From the NCBI GenBank assembly GCA_905216195.1, contig CAJMSX010000004.1, forward strand, positions 33,792 through 97,791: DNA of 64,000 nt, in the 5' to 3' direction. Below are positions 53,260 to 63,341 of the stretch, piece after piece; within the stretch, counting starts at the first letter, position 1; every line of letters begins with the position of its first letter. Source of the stretch: an uncultured bacterium. Lineage in GTDB: Bacteria > Bacteroidota > Bacteroidia > Bacteroidales > Marinifilaceae. A model generated the notes under the pieces. The model saw only the letters and a list, made by a program, of their open reading frames with translations, was not told where the DNA came from and ran no database searches. The translations under genes and the position numbers were made by a program.

Positions 53260-54156
53260 TTAAACTTGCTGATACAATAACCGATCGAGGTGATCCCAGG
53301 GTGTGAGTTGTTGGGTAATATCAAAACCCGACCGGAAAAACCGGGCAACGGCGGATTGGGGGTCCGGATAAGATAAAGCATCTTCCAACGTAAGAAAAAA
53401 TTCCTTTTCCTCGGGCTTAAAAAAAGCTTTCTCCGGCTGTAACATTCCAGCATTGCCTTTCAAATCTTCCACAAAAGGATAAGGCATAGCAAAAAAAGCC
53501 GCTTGGGGAAAATGGATATCTCCGGCCCAGAAACCGCATTGATACATTTGTTCGTCGAAAGCGTATTGCAGGATAGCATCCTTTTTTCCCCAAGGGACCG
53601 CTTGCCCGCCGTACACCATACAGGAAAGATCCATCGAGCCGAAATAATATGCCGGACTATGCACTTTACCGTTAAAAGCCGCTAAATACCGGGACATCGC
53701 TCCATGAGCGAAAAGCAAATTTTGTAACCAGGCGCGAATGGCTACAATATCATAGCTGTGATGCTTTTTATCCTTATCAAAATCAATAGGATCCTGAACT
53801 TTCTGAGGTACGACACCGATATTCGTAGGCGAACCGATCTGTTCCAGGGCCGTGGTGAACTGACGATAAAAATCGGCTACGGTAAGACCGTCCTGCAAAG
53901 GCACATCCACCCGTTTCCCTTCTCCATTCCGAAATTCCACCCGATGTTGACGAAAATCAAAAAATATGCTGAAAGGCGCACTATCTCCGGGAATCAACCC
54001 GGTGGTAAAGCCGTCGGTCTGTAAATAAAGCCGGACATGAGCCCATTCCGGCCGGCGGTTACTTCGTTTCACTTTTACTTTTCCCGCCATCTGAAGAAAT
54101 AAACGAAGGGTATCGGCTGTATCCTGCCATTCGGAATAATTCATCACTTTATCCAT
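53260..54156 (-). CDS. DUF5996-family protein
   Basis: 298 residues, no signal peptide. Recognisable stretches are WAHVRLYLQTDGFTTGLIP near the start, FRQHRVEF, and PAYYFGSMDLSCMVYGGQAV in the middle, in the pattern of DUF5996 proteins. No catalytic motif is known to me. Not in an operon. Confidence 0.75.
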   Translation of the reverse strand: MDKVMNYSEWQDTADTLRLFLQMAGKVKVKRSNRRPEWAHVRLYLQTDGFTTGLIPGDSAPFSIFFDFRQHRVEFRNGEGKRVDVPLQDGLTVADFYRQFTTALEQIGSPTNIGVVPQKVQDPIDFDKDKKHHSYDIVAIRAWLQNLLFAHGAMSRYLAAFNGKVHSPAYYFGSMDLSCMVYGGQAVPWGKKDAILQYAFDEQMYQCGFWAGDIHFPQAAFFAMPYPFVEDLKGNAGMLQPEKAFFKPEEKEFFLTLEDALSYPDPQSAVARFFRSGFDITQQLTPWDHLDRLLYQQV

Positions 54157-54702
54157 ACCAGAGTCTTTCTGCTTCTCAGGTTAAACTCTTTTCGCTCCAA
54201 AGAGTTCTTTCCTTAACTTTATTTAGTGTTCTTCTTCTTTTTTCAATGAGTTTACTTCCCTGAAAAACAAAAATGGCCGGATTTTTGTCAAAATAAAAAA
54301 CAGGATATAGGGAAAGTAGGATTTTTTATAAGCCGGCAGGGCCCTCTCAGCGCACGAAAAAAGGAAGAGATTTTTATGCTTGCGCCGGGCTTTCAGCAGG
54401 GTTGCTCCTACCTTACTTTTAAAAAATGAATGATAACAAAAAAACAACCAATAAAGTGCATATTTTTTCGAATATATTCAATTTATTTTATATAATTGCA
54501 ATCCCATACAGGGAATTCCAAAATTCCGAGTACACTGAAATACATAAGACCACAGGAACAACTCTTTGAAAAGATCGTTTATAGCCTGAATACGATAAAT
54601 TTTCTATACATCTCCGTTCCCGACTTAGCTTCATTCACCGGATAGCGGGGAAAAGCGATTTGACGGAAGGGGAAAAATGACAAACCCTTAATTAGAAATA
54701 AA
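54157..54702. other. Gene-free intergenic region
   Basis: AT-rich. Short frames on both strands lack start context, domains or hydrophobic signals worth calling; no promoter with both elements was found. Confidence 0.55.
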
Positions 54703-54846
54703 ATGAAAAAGAAAACACAACGAATCTGGACCATTATCAGCGCGGTATTGCTTTGTATCCTACTTTTATGGTGGCTTTTAGCAGCAACCTTAATCGACGA
54801 GGACGAAAATGCCGGCATTCCGGTAACAACCGAACAGACAGAGTGA
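54703..54846 (+). CDS. 47-residue single-pass membrane peptide, unknown
   Basis: Basic start MKKKTQR, one helix (IWTIISAVLLCILLLWWLLA) and an acidic tail (DEDENAG). The topology N-in/C-out is clear. A terminator begins right after the stop. No homologue recognised; small size makes the call tentative. Confidence 0.45.
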   Translation: MKKKTQRIWTIISAVLLCILLLWWLLAATLIDEDENAGIPVTTEQTE

Positions 54847-54888
54847 TAAAAAAATTCCTTCCGGCCAAAATCCGGAAGGAATTCTTTT
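54847..54888. terminator. Bidirectional terminator
   Basis: AATTCCTTCCGG pairs perfectly with CCGGAAGGAATT (12 bp, 7-base loop), with T-runs on both strands. It separates the small membrane peptide gene from the convergent peptidase gene. Confidence 0.8.
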
Positions 54889-54907
54889 CATTTACCGCTT
54901 TCCCGGT

Positions 54908-57900
54908 CTACTTGGTGTTTTTCAGTTCATTCAGCAATTCCTGCACAGCTCTTTCCAACTGTAAATCCCGGCCTTGAATCAAAGTCTCCGGCGTATTGGC
55001 TACTTTGATATCCGGTTCCAGTTGCTGACCTTCCAGATAACGTCCGTAATTGTCTTTAATCCCCATTTGCGGAATACCGAAAACCAAAGAGGGATCTTGC
55101 TGGGTTTCCCACCACACCAACGTCATGGTTCCCGGCACAGGCATACCGACAATCTTGCCCAATTCCAACGCTTTATAGGAATAAGGGAAAGCATGGGCAT
55201 CGCTATAGTTCCCCTCTCCTGCCAGCAATATGGAAGGTTTGCTCCACTTATTGAAGGGTTCGATCGCGACGTGTTGTCCGCGAGGAGAAATATCCATGTA
55301 TTTCTTACCGCTGAACAAAGTGACCAGATCTTCGTGTAACCAGCCGCCTCCGTTAAAACGGGAGTCGATAACGATAGCTTCCTTATTCCGGTTCAGACCC
55401 AGGGTTTCGGAGAAGACCCGGCGGAAACTCGGGCTATCCATTCCTTTTATATGTACATAACCGATACGCCCTCCGGACAATTTATCCACCATCGCCCGGC
55501 GTTGTTCCACCCAACGATCGTATAACAAGGAGCTCTCGGAACCTTTGGAAATGGGTTTTACCACTTCTTCCCATCTTTTCTTCGTCTGGGGATCATACAT
55601 CCCCAAAACCGTACGTTTTCCTACCGTACGATTCATCAATTTAAACCAATCTTTCCCTTTTTCGATCGGATTTCCGTTGATTTTTTCGATAATCATCCCG
55701 GCTGTAATTTTGTCTCCGGGCAAATCCAAAGGACCGCGGGTAATTACTTCCTGTATTTTCAAGCCGTTGCCGGTATAAGTCTCATCGTAAAAAGCCGCTA
55801 AAGAACCGGTAACGTCCCCGGAAGAACGGTTCGAATAACGGGCTCCGGTATGGGAAACATTCATTTCGCCCAGCATTTCGCCCAACAAGTCTTTAAAATC
55901 GTAATTATTATTGATATAGGGCAAGAATTTTTCGTATTCTTTCTTATAATACGCCCAATCTACTCCGTTTAAATCCGGAGCGTATACTTTATCGGCCATT
56001 TGTTTCCACATATGATTCAGAATATACTGACGTTCCAATGCGGGACGTAACAGGAAATCTGCATCGTAGCTAACCCCCGAAGTTTTTCCTCCCGGCAGGT
56101 CGACCTTCGTAATTTGTCCGCGGCTCAGTACGAACATATGCTTCCCATCCCGGGTAGGAATGATGGAGCCTCCTCTTCCTTTCAGGAAGATTTTAGTACT
56201 TTGGTCTTTCAGATCGGTAACCCACAAATCATAACCATCCTGAGAACTGGCACTGTAATACAATTTCTTTCCATCGGGCGACAAATAAAAACTGCCTACG
56301 GAGGAAGGACTCCAGGTCAACTGCTGCACCCGGTCCCGAATGCCGTCGACCACAATATGCAAATCTTTCCGGGCAGTATCTTTCTTCACTTTATACAACT
56401 CGTCTTCTTCTTTGGTCCGTTTCCACTCTCTCCATGCCTCTTCATCGGTAAACATGATAAAAATATCGGAATTAGACCCCCAGCTTCCGTGACTGCGATA
56501 ACCGTTTCTGTCGGAAGTCCAGACGATAGCCTTTCCTCCCAAAGCCCATTGGGGATCGTCGTCCGCATAAGCACTCCGGGTCAGATTCAAGGGCCCTTCC
56601 GAACCGTCGGCTTTCACCAAACCGATATCGGTATTTTTCCAGCCTCCATTTTCAAAATAACGGACAAGCAACCATTTACTATCCGGAGACCACTGATAGT
56701 ACTGATCTCCGTCTCCGTAAGAATAATTGTATTTGCCATCCAGGACGGTAACCGATTTTCCGGTTTTGGGATGAATGACTTTCAAAGTCGTACGATTTTC
56801 CAGATAAGCAATGGACTTCCCGTCGGGAGACCAGGTCGGTTGAAAACAAGGTTTGTCTTTGCTATGGGTAATCTGCTGTTCCTTTAACTCCGTCGCATAG
56901 GTAAACATTTTCTCTTCGGGCCGCACCAAGGAGGTCGTATAGATATTCCAGATCCCGTCCCGCTCGCCAGCATAGACCAAAGAACGACCGTCAGGGCTGA
57001 AATTCACGCTTCTTTCCTGAGCCGGGGTATTGGTAATGCGTTTGGTAGTCTGATAATCTACCGAAGTGACGAATACATCTCCCCGGATAATAAAAGCCAC
57101 TTCCTTTCCCGAGGGAGAGACCGCCACATGACGGGCACCGCTCCGCATATTCATAGCTATCTCAGCAGGTTCGATGCGGTCGGTAACAATCTCTACTTTT
57201 ACCTTTTGCGGATTTTCTCCTTCTTTCACGGTATAGAGTTCTCCATCCCAGTTGTAGCACATTTTTCCATCCTGGGCAATGCTGAGAAAACGAACCGGAT
57301 GTTTTTTGTAATGCGTAATCTGCTTTTCGGCTCCCTTTTGATCCACCGGCATTTTCCAGATATTGAAATCTCCGGACTGTTCACTCAGGTAATACACGGA
57401 TTTTTCATCGGGTGTAAACACCGGATTCCGATTTTCCCCTTCAAACTTTGACAGTTGGGTAAATTTCCCCGTCTTCATGTCGTACATCCAGACATCCCGG
57501 GTAACGGAAGAGGTGTGGTGTTTGCGCCAATTGTCTTCATACCCCTTATAATCGTGATATAATAACTTATTTCCAGTCTGATTGACGACCGGGTCATTGA
57601 CGGCCACGGTCAGGGCCTGCACCGTACGTCCCCCGTTTACAGGAATCTTGTAAAGTTGATTCATAGCCGATTGAGGGAACTGATCATAGTTCACATCATA
57701 GAGAATGGAAGAGGTATAATAAAGCTCTTTCCCGTCCGGACTGAAAAAGGCCGGAAGATCTGCTCCCGAATACCAGGTCAGCCGGGTAGGTTCACCGCCT
57801 TCCGCAGACATTACGAAAATATCGAAATTACCCGTCCGATCGGAAGCGAAAGCGATTTTTGAACCGTCGGGAGACCATACAGGCTTATAATCATAAGCGG

Positions 57901-58090
57901 AATGAGTGGTCAGTTGCTGGGCTTTTCCTCCGTTAGCATTTACAGTATAAATATCGCCTTTGTAACAAAAAGCGATCTTCGAGCCGTCCGGTGAAATGGC
58001 CGGATACCGTAACCACAAGGGATTGTCCTGGGCCGCCCATGCCGTATAACCGCCAAACAAGACGACCAATAAAAGAAAACATTTTTTCAT
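54908..58090 (-). CDS. Tricorn-like secreted S41 peptidase
   Basis: 1,060 residues from the ATG giving MKKCFLLL with signal ending near AWAA; a longer in-frame start exists but adds no function. N-terminal half is a set of PD40/TolB-like blades (YPAISPDGSKIAFCYKGDIY, then VWSPDGSKIAFASDRTGNFD). A PDZ-like segment (ITAGMIIEKINGNPIEKGKD) and the S41 core (AIVIDSRFNGGGW) follow, with the predicted nucleophile Ser in GNYSDAHAFPY. Tricorn-type proteases trim oligopeptides. Downstream of SusCD on the same strand but with its own upstream region. Confidence 0.9.
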   Translation of the reverse strand: MKKCFLLLVVLFGGYTAWAAQDNPLWLRYPAISPDGSKIAFCYKGDIYTVNANGGKAQQLTTHSAYDYKPVWSPDGSKIAFASDRTGNFDIFVMSAEGGEPTRLTWYSGADLPAFFSPDGKELYYTSSILYDVNYDQFPQSAMNQLYKIPVNGGRTVQALTVAVNDPVVNQTGNKLLYHDYKGYEDNWRKHHTSSVTRDVWMYDMKTGKFTQLSKFEGENRNPVFTPDEKSVYYLSEQSGDFNIWKMPVDQKGAEKQITHYKKHPVRFLSIAQDGKMCYNWDGELYTVKEGENPQKVKVEIVTDRIEPAEIAMNMRSGARHVAVSPSGKEVAFIIRGDVFVTSVDYQTTKRITNTPAQERSVNFSPDGRSLVYAGERDGIWNIYTTSLVRPEEKMFTYATELKEQQITHSKDKPCFQPTWSPDGKSIAYLENRTTLKVIHPKTGKSVTVLDGKYNYSYGDGDQYYQWSPDSKWLLVRYFENGGWKNTDIGLVKADGSEGPLNLTRSAYADDDPQWALGGKAIVWTSDRNGYRSHGSWGSNSDIFIMFTDEEAWREWKRTKEEDELYKVKKDTARKDLHIVVDGIRDRVQQLTWSPSSVGSFYLSPDGKKLYYSASSQDGYDLWVTDLKDQSTKIFLKGRGGSIIPTRDGKHMFVLSRGQITKVDLPGGKTSGVSYDADFLLRPALERQYILNHMWKQMADKVYAPDLNGVDWAYYKKEYEKFLPYINNNYDFKDLLGEMLGEMNVSHTGARYSNRSSGDVTGSLAAFYDETYTGNGLKIQEVITRGPLDLPGDKITAGMIIEKINGNPIEKGKDWFKLMNRTVGKRTVLGMYDPQTKKRWEEVVKPISKGSESSLLYDRWVEQRRAMVDKLSGGRIGYVHIKGMDSPSFRRVFSETLGLNRNKEAIVIDSRFNGGGWLHEDLVTLFSGKKYMDISPRGQHVAIEPFNKWSKPSILLAGEGNYSDAHAFPYSYKALELGKIVGMPVPGTMTLVWWETQQDPSLVFGIPQMGIKDNYGRYLEGQQLEPDIKVANTPETLIQGRDLQLERAVQELLNELKNTK

Positions 58091-58149
58091 ATTTATAGGG
58101 TTTAAATGAGTAAAAAAACGGATTTTTTTAATAAAACACCTTAACAGAC

Positions 58150-58167
58150 GTTTAGTATACACTAAAC
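58150..58167. promoter_or_regulatory. Palindrome GTTTAGT-atac-ACTAAAC upstream of tricorn-like peptidase
   Basis: Perfect 7-bp arms around a 4-bp spacer, about 60 bp upstream of the start codon. Position suggests an operator. Confidence 0.5.
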
Positions 58168-58380
58168 ATCCGGGTAAATATATTATAAAATAGTCCGATT
58201 CTTTTAAAAACCGTTTTAAATTAAATATAAAAAAATGTTGATACGAACCACTAGGATCTCCCTTCTTACCTTAGGGAAAAATCAAGCATACCTTATAATT
58301 CAACCTTTTATACCAAACAAAATTGAAAAAGAGGGGAAAGGGGAGGATGCTTTTTTCCTGTAAAGCCGGGCATAGAAGAA

Positions 58381-58407
58381 ACGGATTGGGAAATTTTCCC
58401 AATCCGT
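58381..58407 (-). terminator. Intrinsic terminator of susC/susD operon
   Basis: ACGGATTGGGAAA and TTTCCCAATCCGT form a 13-bp perfect stem, 11 bp after the SusD stop; minus-strand tail is T-rich but not a pure T-run. Confidence 0.65.
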
Positions 58408-58418
58408 CTTTGAAATTA

Positions 58419-59876
58419 TTAATATCCCGGATTCTGTTGAGTTATCCGGTCTTCAGGCTTCATCATATCCAATTGATCCTGAGCAATCGGCCATATGGTG
58501 CGGTAATCGTCATAAGCGATAACACCCGCTTCATTCGGGCAAGTATGCCCTTTTATTTCTTTCTCCTCCAGGGTCGTAAACCGGACAACCGAACGCAAAT
58601 TACGCCACAAATCCCAGGCTCTCTGTCCTTCTCCCCATAACTCGAGACGGCGTTCATATAAAACATCGTCCAGTGTACAGCCGTTATCGTATTTGCGAGG
58701 TTGTGCCGTCGTTCTTTTTTCCCTCAGGTCGCTCAGGTATTTACCCCCGATTACCGCACCTTTGGTACCTTTCATAGCAGCTTCGGCAGCTATCAGGTAA
58801 ACTTCCGACAAACGAATGATTTTCGGATTACAAACTTTGATATTTCCGTCTCTTCCCGGATATTTTTTTGACGGGAAATAATAGGTTTTTCCTGAAATGA
58901 CGGTTTCCTCAAACACATCAAACCGTACGTCTTCGGAAGCAGCGGCTCTCAGATCCATAAAATCTTTCGTAGCCACAATCGCTTTTCCTCCGGTAGGACT
59001 CGAGAAATAACTCAAAGAATACCATCCGTTATTATCGTTATCCGTTGTCGGCATTTCGAAAATAGACTCACTGGCATAAGCCTGACCCCAGGAAGCCACG
59101 TAATCTTTCCGAGCAATCAACGTATAAGGGCTGTTTTTAATTACGTCTTCCGCACAGGCGAAAGCTTTATCCCATTCCCCGAGATACAAGTAAATACGTC
59201 CCAGGAAAGCCTGGGCTGCCCAATAGTTCAGATAGGCTTCTCTTTTTTCTCTCGATAAATCATTCTTTATGGCTTCCATCTCCGTAACCATAAATTTCCA
59301 TACATCGGTGACTTTATCCCGATAAAAGTCTTTCCGCACATTATCGGGTACTTCATCACAGATCATAACTCCCAGCGCATCAGCTTTAATCTTGCCTTTG
59401 CCCAGAGTGGAAGGCAGGGGCCCGAAGCGTAATTCAGCATCCCAATGAATGATTACCCGTAAAAAACGCAATTCGGCTATCATCTCTTTATAGCGGGTCG
59501 GATTGGTCGGATGTTTGATTGCTTTCGCTTTTTCCAACACGGAATTGATGTGGAATCCGGCACTGTATAAATTGTTCCATCTTCCGGTCGGTGTACTTAA
59601 GTTGTGATTCTGATACATGTAAGAGCGGTTCATTTCGTATTTGGCCGGTGCATTCTGCATATCGTCTCCTAGCGCATCCCCGTCCCACATGGTCGATCCC
59701 CGGTAATGTTCGATATAGGTATAGGCTCCGTTTACTGCATAATCCAGATCCTTTTCATCTTCAATAGCCTCGAATTCTCCCAGACTGGTCGTAGGGGAAA
59801 TATCCAGAAAATCGTTTCCGCAGCCGCAGGCCCCAAGTCCCAGTAAAGCAATAACTATATATTTTAATTTTTTCAT
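58419..59876 (-). CDS. SusD/RagB-family outer-membrane nutrient-binding lipoprotein
   Basis: 485 residues. Lipoprotein signal with lipobox region LLGLGACGC. SusD features: NDFLDISPTTSLGEFEAI after the lipid site, a TPR-like helical core (YWAAQAFLGRIYLYLGEWDK) and the C-terminal hallmark IRLSEVYLIAAEAAMKG followed by ERRLELWGEGQRAWDLWR. It binds the substrate at the cell surface and delivers it to SusC. No glycoside hydrolase lies nearby; the neighbouring peptidase suggests a peptide substrate, as an inference. Confidence 0.94.
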   Translation of the reverse strand: MKKLKYIVIALLGLGACGCGNDFLDISPTTSLGEFEAIEDEKDLDYAVNGAYTYIEHYRGSTMWDGDALGDDMQNAPAKYEMNRSYMYQNHNLSTPTGRWNNLYSAGFHINSVLEKAKAIKHPTNPTRYKEMIAELRFLRVIIHWDAELRFGPLPSTLGKGKIKADALGVMICDEVPDNVRKDFYRDKVTDVWKFMVTEMEAIKNDLSREKREAYLNYWAAQAFLGRIYLYLGEWDKAFACAEDVIKNSPYTLIARKDYVASWGQAYASESIFEMPTTDNDNNGWYSLSYFSSPTGGKAIVATKDFMDLRAAASEDVRFDVFEETVISGKTYYFPSKKYPGRDGNIKVCNPKIIRLSEVYLIAAEAAMKGTKGAVIGGKYLSDLREKRTTAQPRKYDNGCTLDDVLYERRLELWGEGQRAWDLWRNLRSVVRFTTLEEKEIKGHTCPNEAGVIAYDDYRTIWPIAQDQLDMMKPEDRITQQNPGY

Positions 59877-59891
59877 GATGTTGTTCGATTT

Positions 59892-62800
59892 TTAGAATGA
59901 AACACTAACTCCAAATCTCCAGGACTTTAAAGAAGGCCAGCTATCTATCCCCCGGGCCGAGCCTGATATATTACCTTCCGGATTTATATACTTGCTCCGA
60001 TAAAAAGTGAATACATCGTTTCCGTTTACATATACCCGAGCTGCGCTCAGACCGGCTTTTTGAACCCAATGTTTGGGTAAATTATAGGCAAAAGTGATGT
60101 TCTTTACGCGCAGGTGATCGGAGGAGATCAAGGCCCGGGTAGAAGCATAATCCGCATACAACAAGGGAGCGCCTTCGATAACGATAGGATCCGTGCCTTT
60201 GTCCCCGGGTTTTCTCCAATAGTTGGTGGCGTCTCTCCGGTAATTGGTACCTCCCAACTCATCGACCTGAGAACTTACCGAATAAAACGAATTATCGGCC
60301 AGCATACCTCCCAAGGTGAAAGTCAACAGGAATGAAAGCTCGAACCCTTTGTAGGTAAAGCGGTTCGTCAATCCACCGAACCAGTCGGGATATCCCGTTC
60401 CCACAATTACCCGCTCCGCTTCTCCGGGATTGGTCGTTATACTTTTAGAATCGATCAGTTTTCCGTTATCGTCATGCGTATTTTTTCTGAATTTGGCCAA
60501 ACCGGTTTGAGGGTCTACACCCAACCATTCTCTCACATAAAAAGAATTCAGTTTTTCCCCTTGCCGGGTAATGTAAGGAGAACTGATAGATTCGTTTTTC
60601 AACTTTTCTACCACGGCTCTCATGTAAGAGATATTGAAATTCGTGGTCCATAAGAAATCTTCCGTATCGATATTCCGGCTTTCCAGCGTAATTTCTACCC
60701 CGGTATTCCGAAGCTCGCCTTCATTTCCGACAATACTGCTCCAACCGGACATGATGGGCACTTTCGGCCAGTCAATAAGGTCTTTGGTATGTTTGTTATA
60801 ATATTCGATAACTCCGGAAAAACGTTTTCCCCACAAAGAAAAGTCCAGACCGGCATTCCAGGTATAGGAATTTTCCCAGGTCAGACGGGGGTTTCCGTAA
60901 GTATCCACCTTCAATGCCGGGTTTTCATTGTGTTTATAACTTACCGTATACAAGGATTGGGAATAAAAATAGCCTCCCGGTTGAGTCCCGTTCGTACCGT
61001 AAGAAAGTTTTAATCTTAGATTATCCAGCCAATGACGGGTGCTTTCCAGAAAGTTTTCACGGCTGATATTCAAGGCTCCCGACACCGACCAGAAATTACC
61101 CCAACGATTATTTTTCAACAATCGGGAAGTTCCGTCCCGCCTGTAACTCCCCGAGAGGTAATACTTATTCTTATAATTATAATCGACTTTGGAAATCCAG
61201 GAGACAATCCGGTCGGTACTTTCCGAACCACTGACACCCGAAGGCTTGGCAGCATTGGACAAATACATCAGCTTGGAACTGGTAAAATTCTGTCCCGTAG
61301 CGCTCAAACTCCTCGAAGTATACTTCCGGGCCTCGTAACCGGCCAAAGCGGTTACCGTATGATCGCCGAAGGATTTGTTAAAATTCAGCGTATTCGAGGT
61401 CACTAAAGTGATCCAGGTAGAACTGCCCTGGCTTACCTGACCGTTCGTAGCTTTTCCGTCGTTACTTTCCGGAGTCCAGGTGGTTTTATTTTCACTGTAG
61501 TTGATATCGATTCCTTCGATCGTCCGGAAATTCAACCAATCGGTAAAAGTAAGCAGAATATTTAAATTGGAAATACTGGACAATTGCCGGGAATTATAGA
61601 GTACCAGATCCAGGTTCTGGATATAATTCGGAATATTGGTCCGGAAGCCGGGCGTCGGATTCAATTGTCCGTTATCCAAGTAAATCGGTTGAGTAGGATT
61701 GATTCTTCTCATACCGGTTACCGGGTTACTGGCGTAATTTCCCTCCGAATTCTGATCCCAGATGGAATATCCTACGGATTCGCCCAGCGTAAACGTCAAA
61801 AATTTTCCGGCTTTATTGGTTACGGAAACCCGGCCGGTAAACTTTTCGAACTCACTGCCCCGAGCGATACCCTTTTGGTTCACATATCCCAGAGAACCGT
61901 AATATTGGAGGTTTTTGGTACCTCCCCGGGAAGAGATGGTCAGTTTATTTTCCGTACCGGTGCGGAAAATCGCATCATACCAGTTGTAGCGTCGGGGGTT
62001 AGTCAGGTATTTACTCAAATCCGCTTTCGTATAATCGAAAGTACCGTCCAGGGGATCGTCCGGGTGAATAATATTCGCCTTGTTGTATAAATTCTCCAAA
62101 GCATATTTATAGGCGTCTCCTTTCAGATTTTCATATTGGGAATAATTACTTTGCCAGGGTAAAGCCTTCCGGTCGTACAAATACCGGTTTTGTAAAGCTT
62201 CGATTGAATATTCAGTCAACTCCTTACTGTTCATGTAATAACCGTCCAATTCCCGGGGCATAGCCTGCCAGGCCCAGGCTCTTTCATAAGTCACATCGAA
62301 TTTGGCCTTCCCTTCTTTGCCGACTTTGGTATTGATCAAAATAACCCCGTTCGCTGCCCGGGAACCGTAGAGAGAAGTAGCTGCCGCATCCTTCAACACC
62401 GACATGGTTTCGATATCGTCCGGATTCAACATGGTAGTTCCGGCACTCATAGGCACTCCATCGATAATATATAAAGGTTCGGTCGTTTCGTTAATAGAAC
62501 CGATACCGCGGATTTGGATGGAAGCGGATCCTCCAGGTTGACCGTCTCCTCTGGAAAAACGCACACCCGCTACATTTCCCTGCAAAGCCCGCTCCGGAGA
62601 GGTTTTAGAAGCCGCCGCTTTAATCACTTCATCTCCCTTAATACTGACAGCCGAACCGGTAAACGATTCTTTCCGTACCGTTCCGTAAGCAACAATCATC
62701 ACCTCTCCCAGATCTTCGGTAGCGGATTTCATCTTAATATTAATTTCCGTCCGATCCCCTATTTTTTCGCTATGGGGCTGCATGCCGATAAAAGAAAATT

Positions 62801-63341
62801 CCAGCACCAGATCAGGAGCATCCTGGAAAGTGATTTCATACATACCGTTTACATCGGAAGCAACTCCCACATTCATTCCTTTGATTTTTACCGTTACACC
62901 GGGCAGAGGATCGTTATTTTCATCCGTAATCAATCCCTTGACGGTCTTCTTGGTCTGAGGAATTTCTCTTCCCTCTTCACTCACTCTTTTAATAATAATC
63001 ACTCCGTCCGAAATTTCATATCCCAGCCGGGTTCCTTTTAAAAGGTAATCCAATACTTCATCAGCGCTTTTATTCTCTACATCGATATTAATTTTATTGA
63101 TCCCTTTAAGATCCCGTTCGTTATAGACAAAACTTAAATTCGTTTGCCGCTGGATTTCCTCCAAAGCACTTTTTAAGGTAACTCCGTTTAAAACCAGATT
63201 GAGTTTCTGGTCATGCAAAATGTTGTTTGCCTGAACCGAAAAAACAGGTCCGGCCAGAAAAAGAAATAACGTTTGCGCTATCAAAAACCTCTGTAAAAGT
63301 TTCTGGCGCTTTTTCCAAAAATTAGTACACGTCCATTCCAT
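59892..63341 (-). CDS. SusC/RagA-family TonB-dependent transporter with STN domain
   Basis: 1,149 residues from the ATG giving MEWTCTNFWKK. After the signal comes an STN domain (LKSALEEIQRQTNLSFVYNE), which usually signals to a FecR/sigma pair. Then a carboxypeptidase-regulatory domain (VKGLITDENNDPLPGVTVKI), a plug (EPLYIIDGVPM, PDDIETMSVLKDAAATSLYG, SRAANGVILI) and the 22-strand barrel ending WRFGVSVSF. SusD follows 15 bp downstream. No FecR or sigma gene is adjacent within the window. Confidence 0.95.
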   Translation of the reverse strand: MEWTCTNFWKKRQKLLQRFLIAQTLFLFLAGPVFSVQANNILHDQKLNLVLNGVTLKSALEEIQRQTNLSFVYNERDLKGINKINIDVENKSADEVLDYLLKGTRLGYEISDGVIIIKRVSEEGREIPQTKKTVKGLITDENNDPLPGVTVKIKGMNVGVASDVNGMYEITFQDAPDLVLEFSFIGMQPHSEKIGDRTEINIKMKSATEDLGEVMIVAYGTVRKESFTGSAVSIKGDEVIKAAASKTSPERALQGNVAGVRFSRGDGQPGGSASIQIRGIGSINETTEPLYIIDGVPMSAGTTMLNPDDIETMSVLKDAAATSLYGSRAANGVILINTKVGKEGKAKFDVTYERAWAWQAMPRELDGYYMNSKELTEYSIEALQNRYLYDRKALPWQSNYSQYENLKGDAYKYALENLYNKANIIHPDDPLDGTFDYTKADLSKYLTNPRRYNWYDAIFRTGTENKLTISSRGGTKNLQYYGSLGYVNQKGIARGSEFEKFTGRVSVTNKAGKFLTFTLGESVGYSIWDQNSEGNYASNPVTGMRRINPTQPIYLDNGQLNPTPGFRTNIPNYIQNLDLVLYNSRQLSSISNLNILLTFTDWLNFRTIEGIDINYSENKTTWTPESNDGKATNGQVSQGSSTWITLVTSNTLNFNKSFGDHTVTALAGYEARKYTSRSLSATGQNFTSSKLMYLSNAAKPSGVSGSESTDRIVSWISKVDYNYKNKYYLSGSYRRDGTSRLLKNNRWGNFWSVSGALNISRENFLESTRHWLDNLRLKLSYGTNGTQPGGYFYSQSLYTVSYKHNENPALKVDTYGNPRLTWENSYTWNAGLDFSLWGKRFSGVIEYYNKHTKDLIDWPKVPIMSGWSSIVGNEGELRNTGVEITLESRNIDTEDFLWTTNFNISYMRAVVEKLKNESISSPYITRQGEKLNSFYVREWLGVDPQTGLAKFRKNTHDDNGKLIDSKSITTNPGEAERVIVGTGYPDWFGGLTNRFTYKGFELSFLLTFTLGGMLADNSFYSVSSQVDELGGTNYRRDATNYWRKPGDKGTDPIVIEGAPLLYADYASTRALISSDHLRVKNITFAYNLPKHWVQKAGLSAARVYVNGNDVFTFYRSKYINPEGNISGSARGIDSWPSLKSWRFGVSVSF

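Larger units (their letters stand above)
58091..58418. other. Intergenic region between SusD and tricorn-like peptidase
   Basis: Contains the palindrome at 58150-58167 and the SusD terminator; otherwise no feature. Confidence 0.6.

Noticed and set aside
54223..54447. 74-codon minus-strand frame rich in Lys and Phe
   Set aside because: No recognisable feature and no promoter; likely chance frame in AT-rich DNA.
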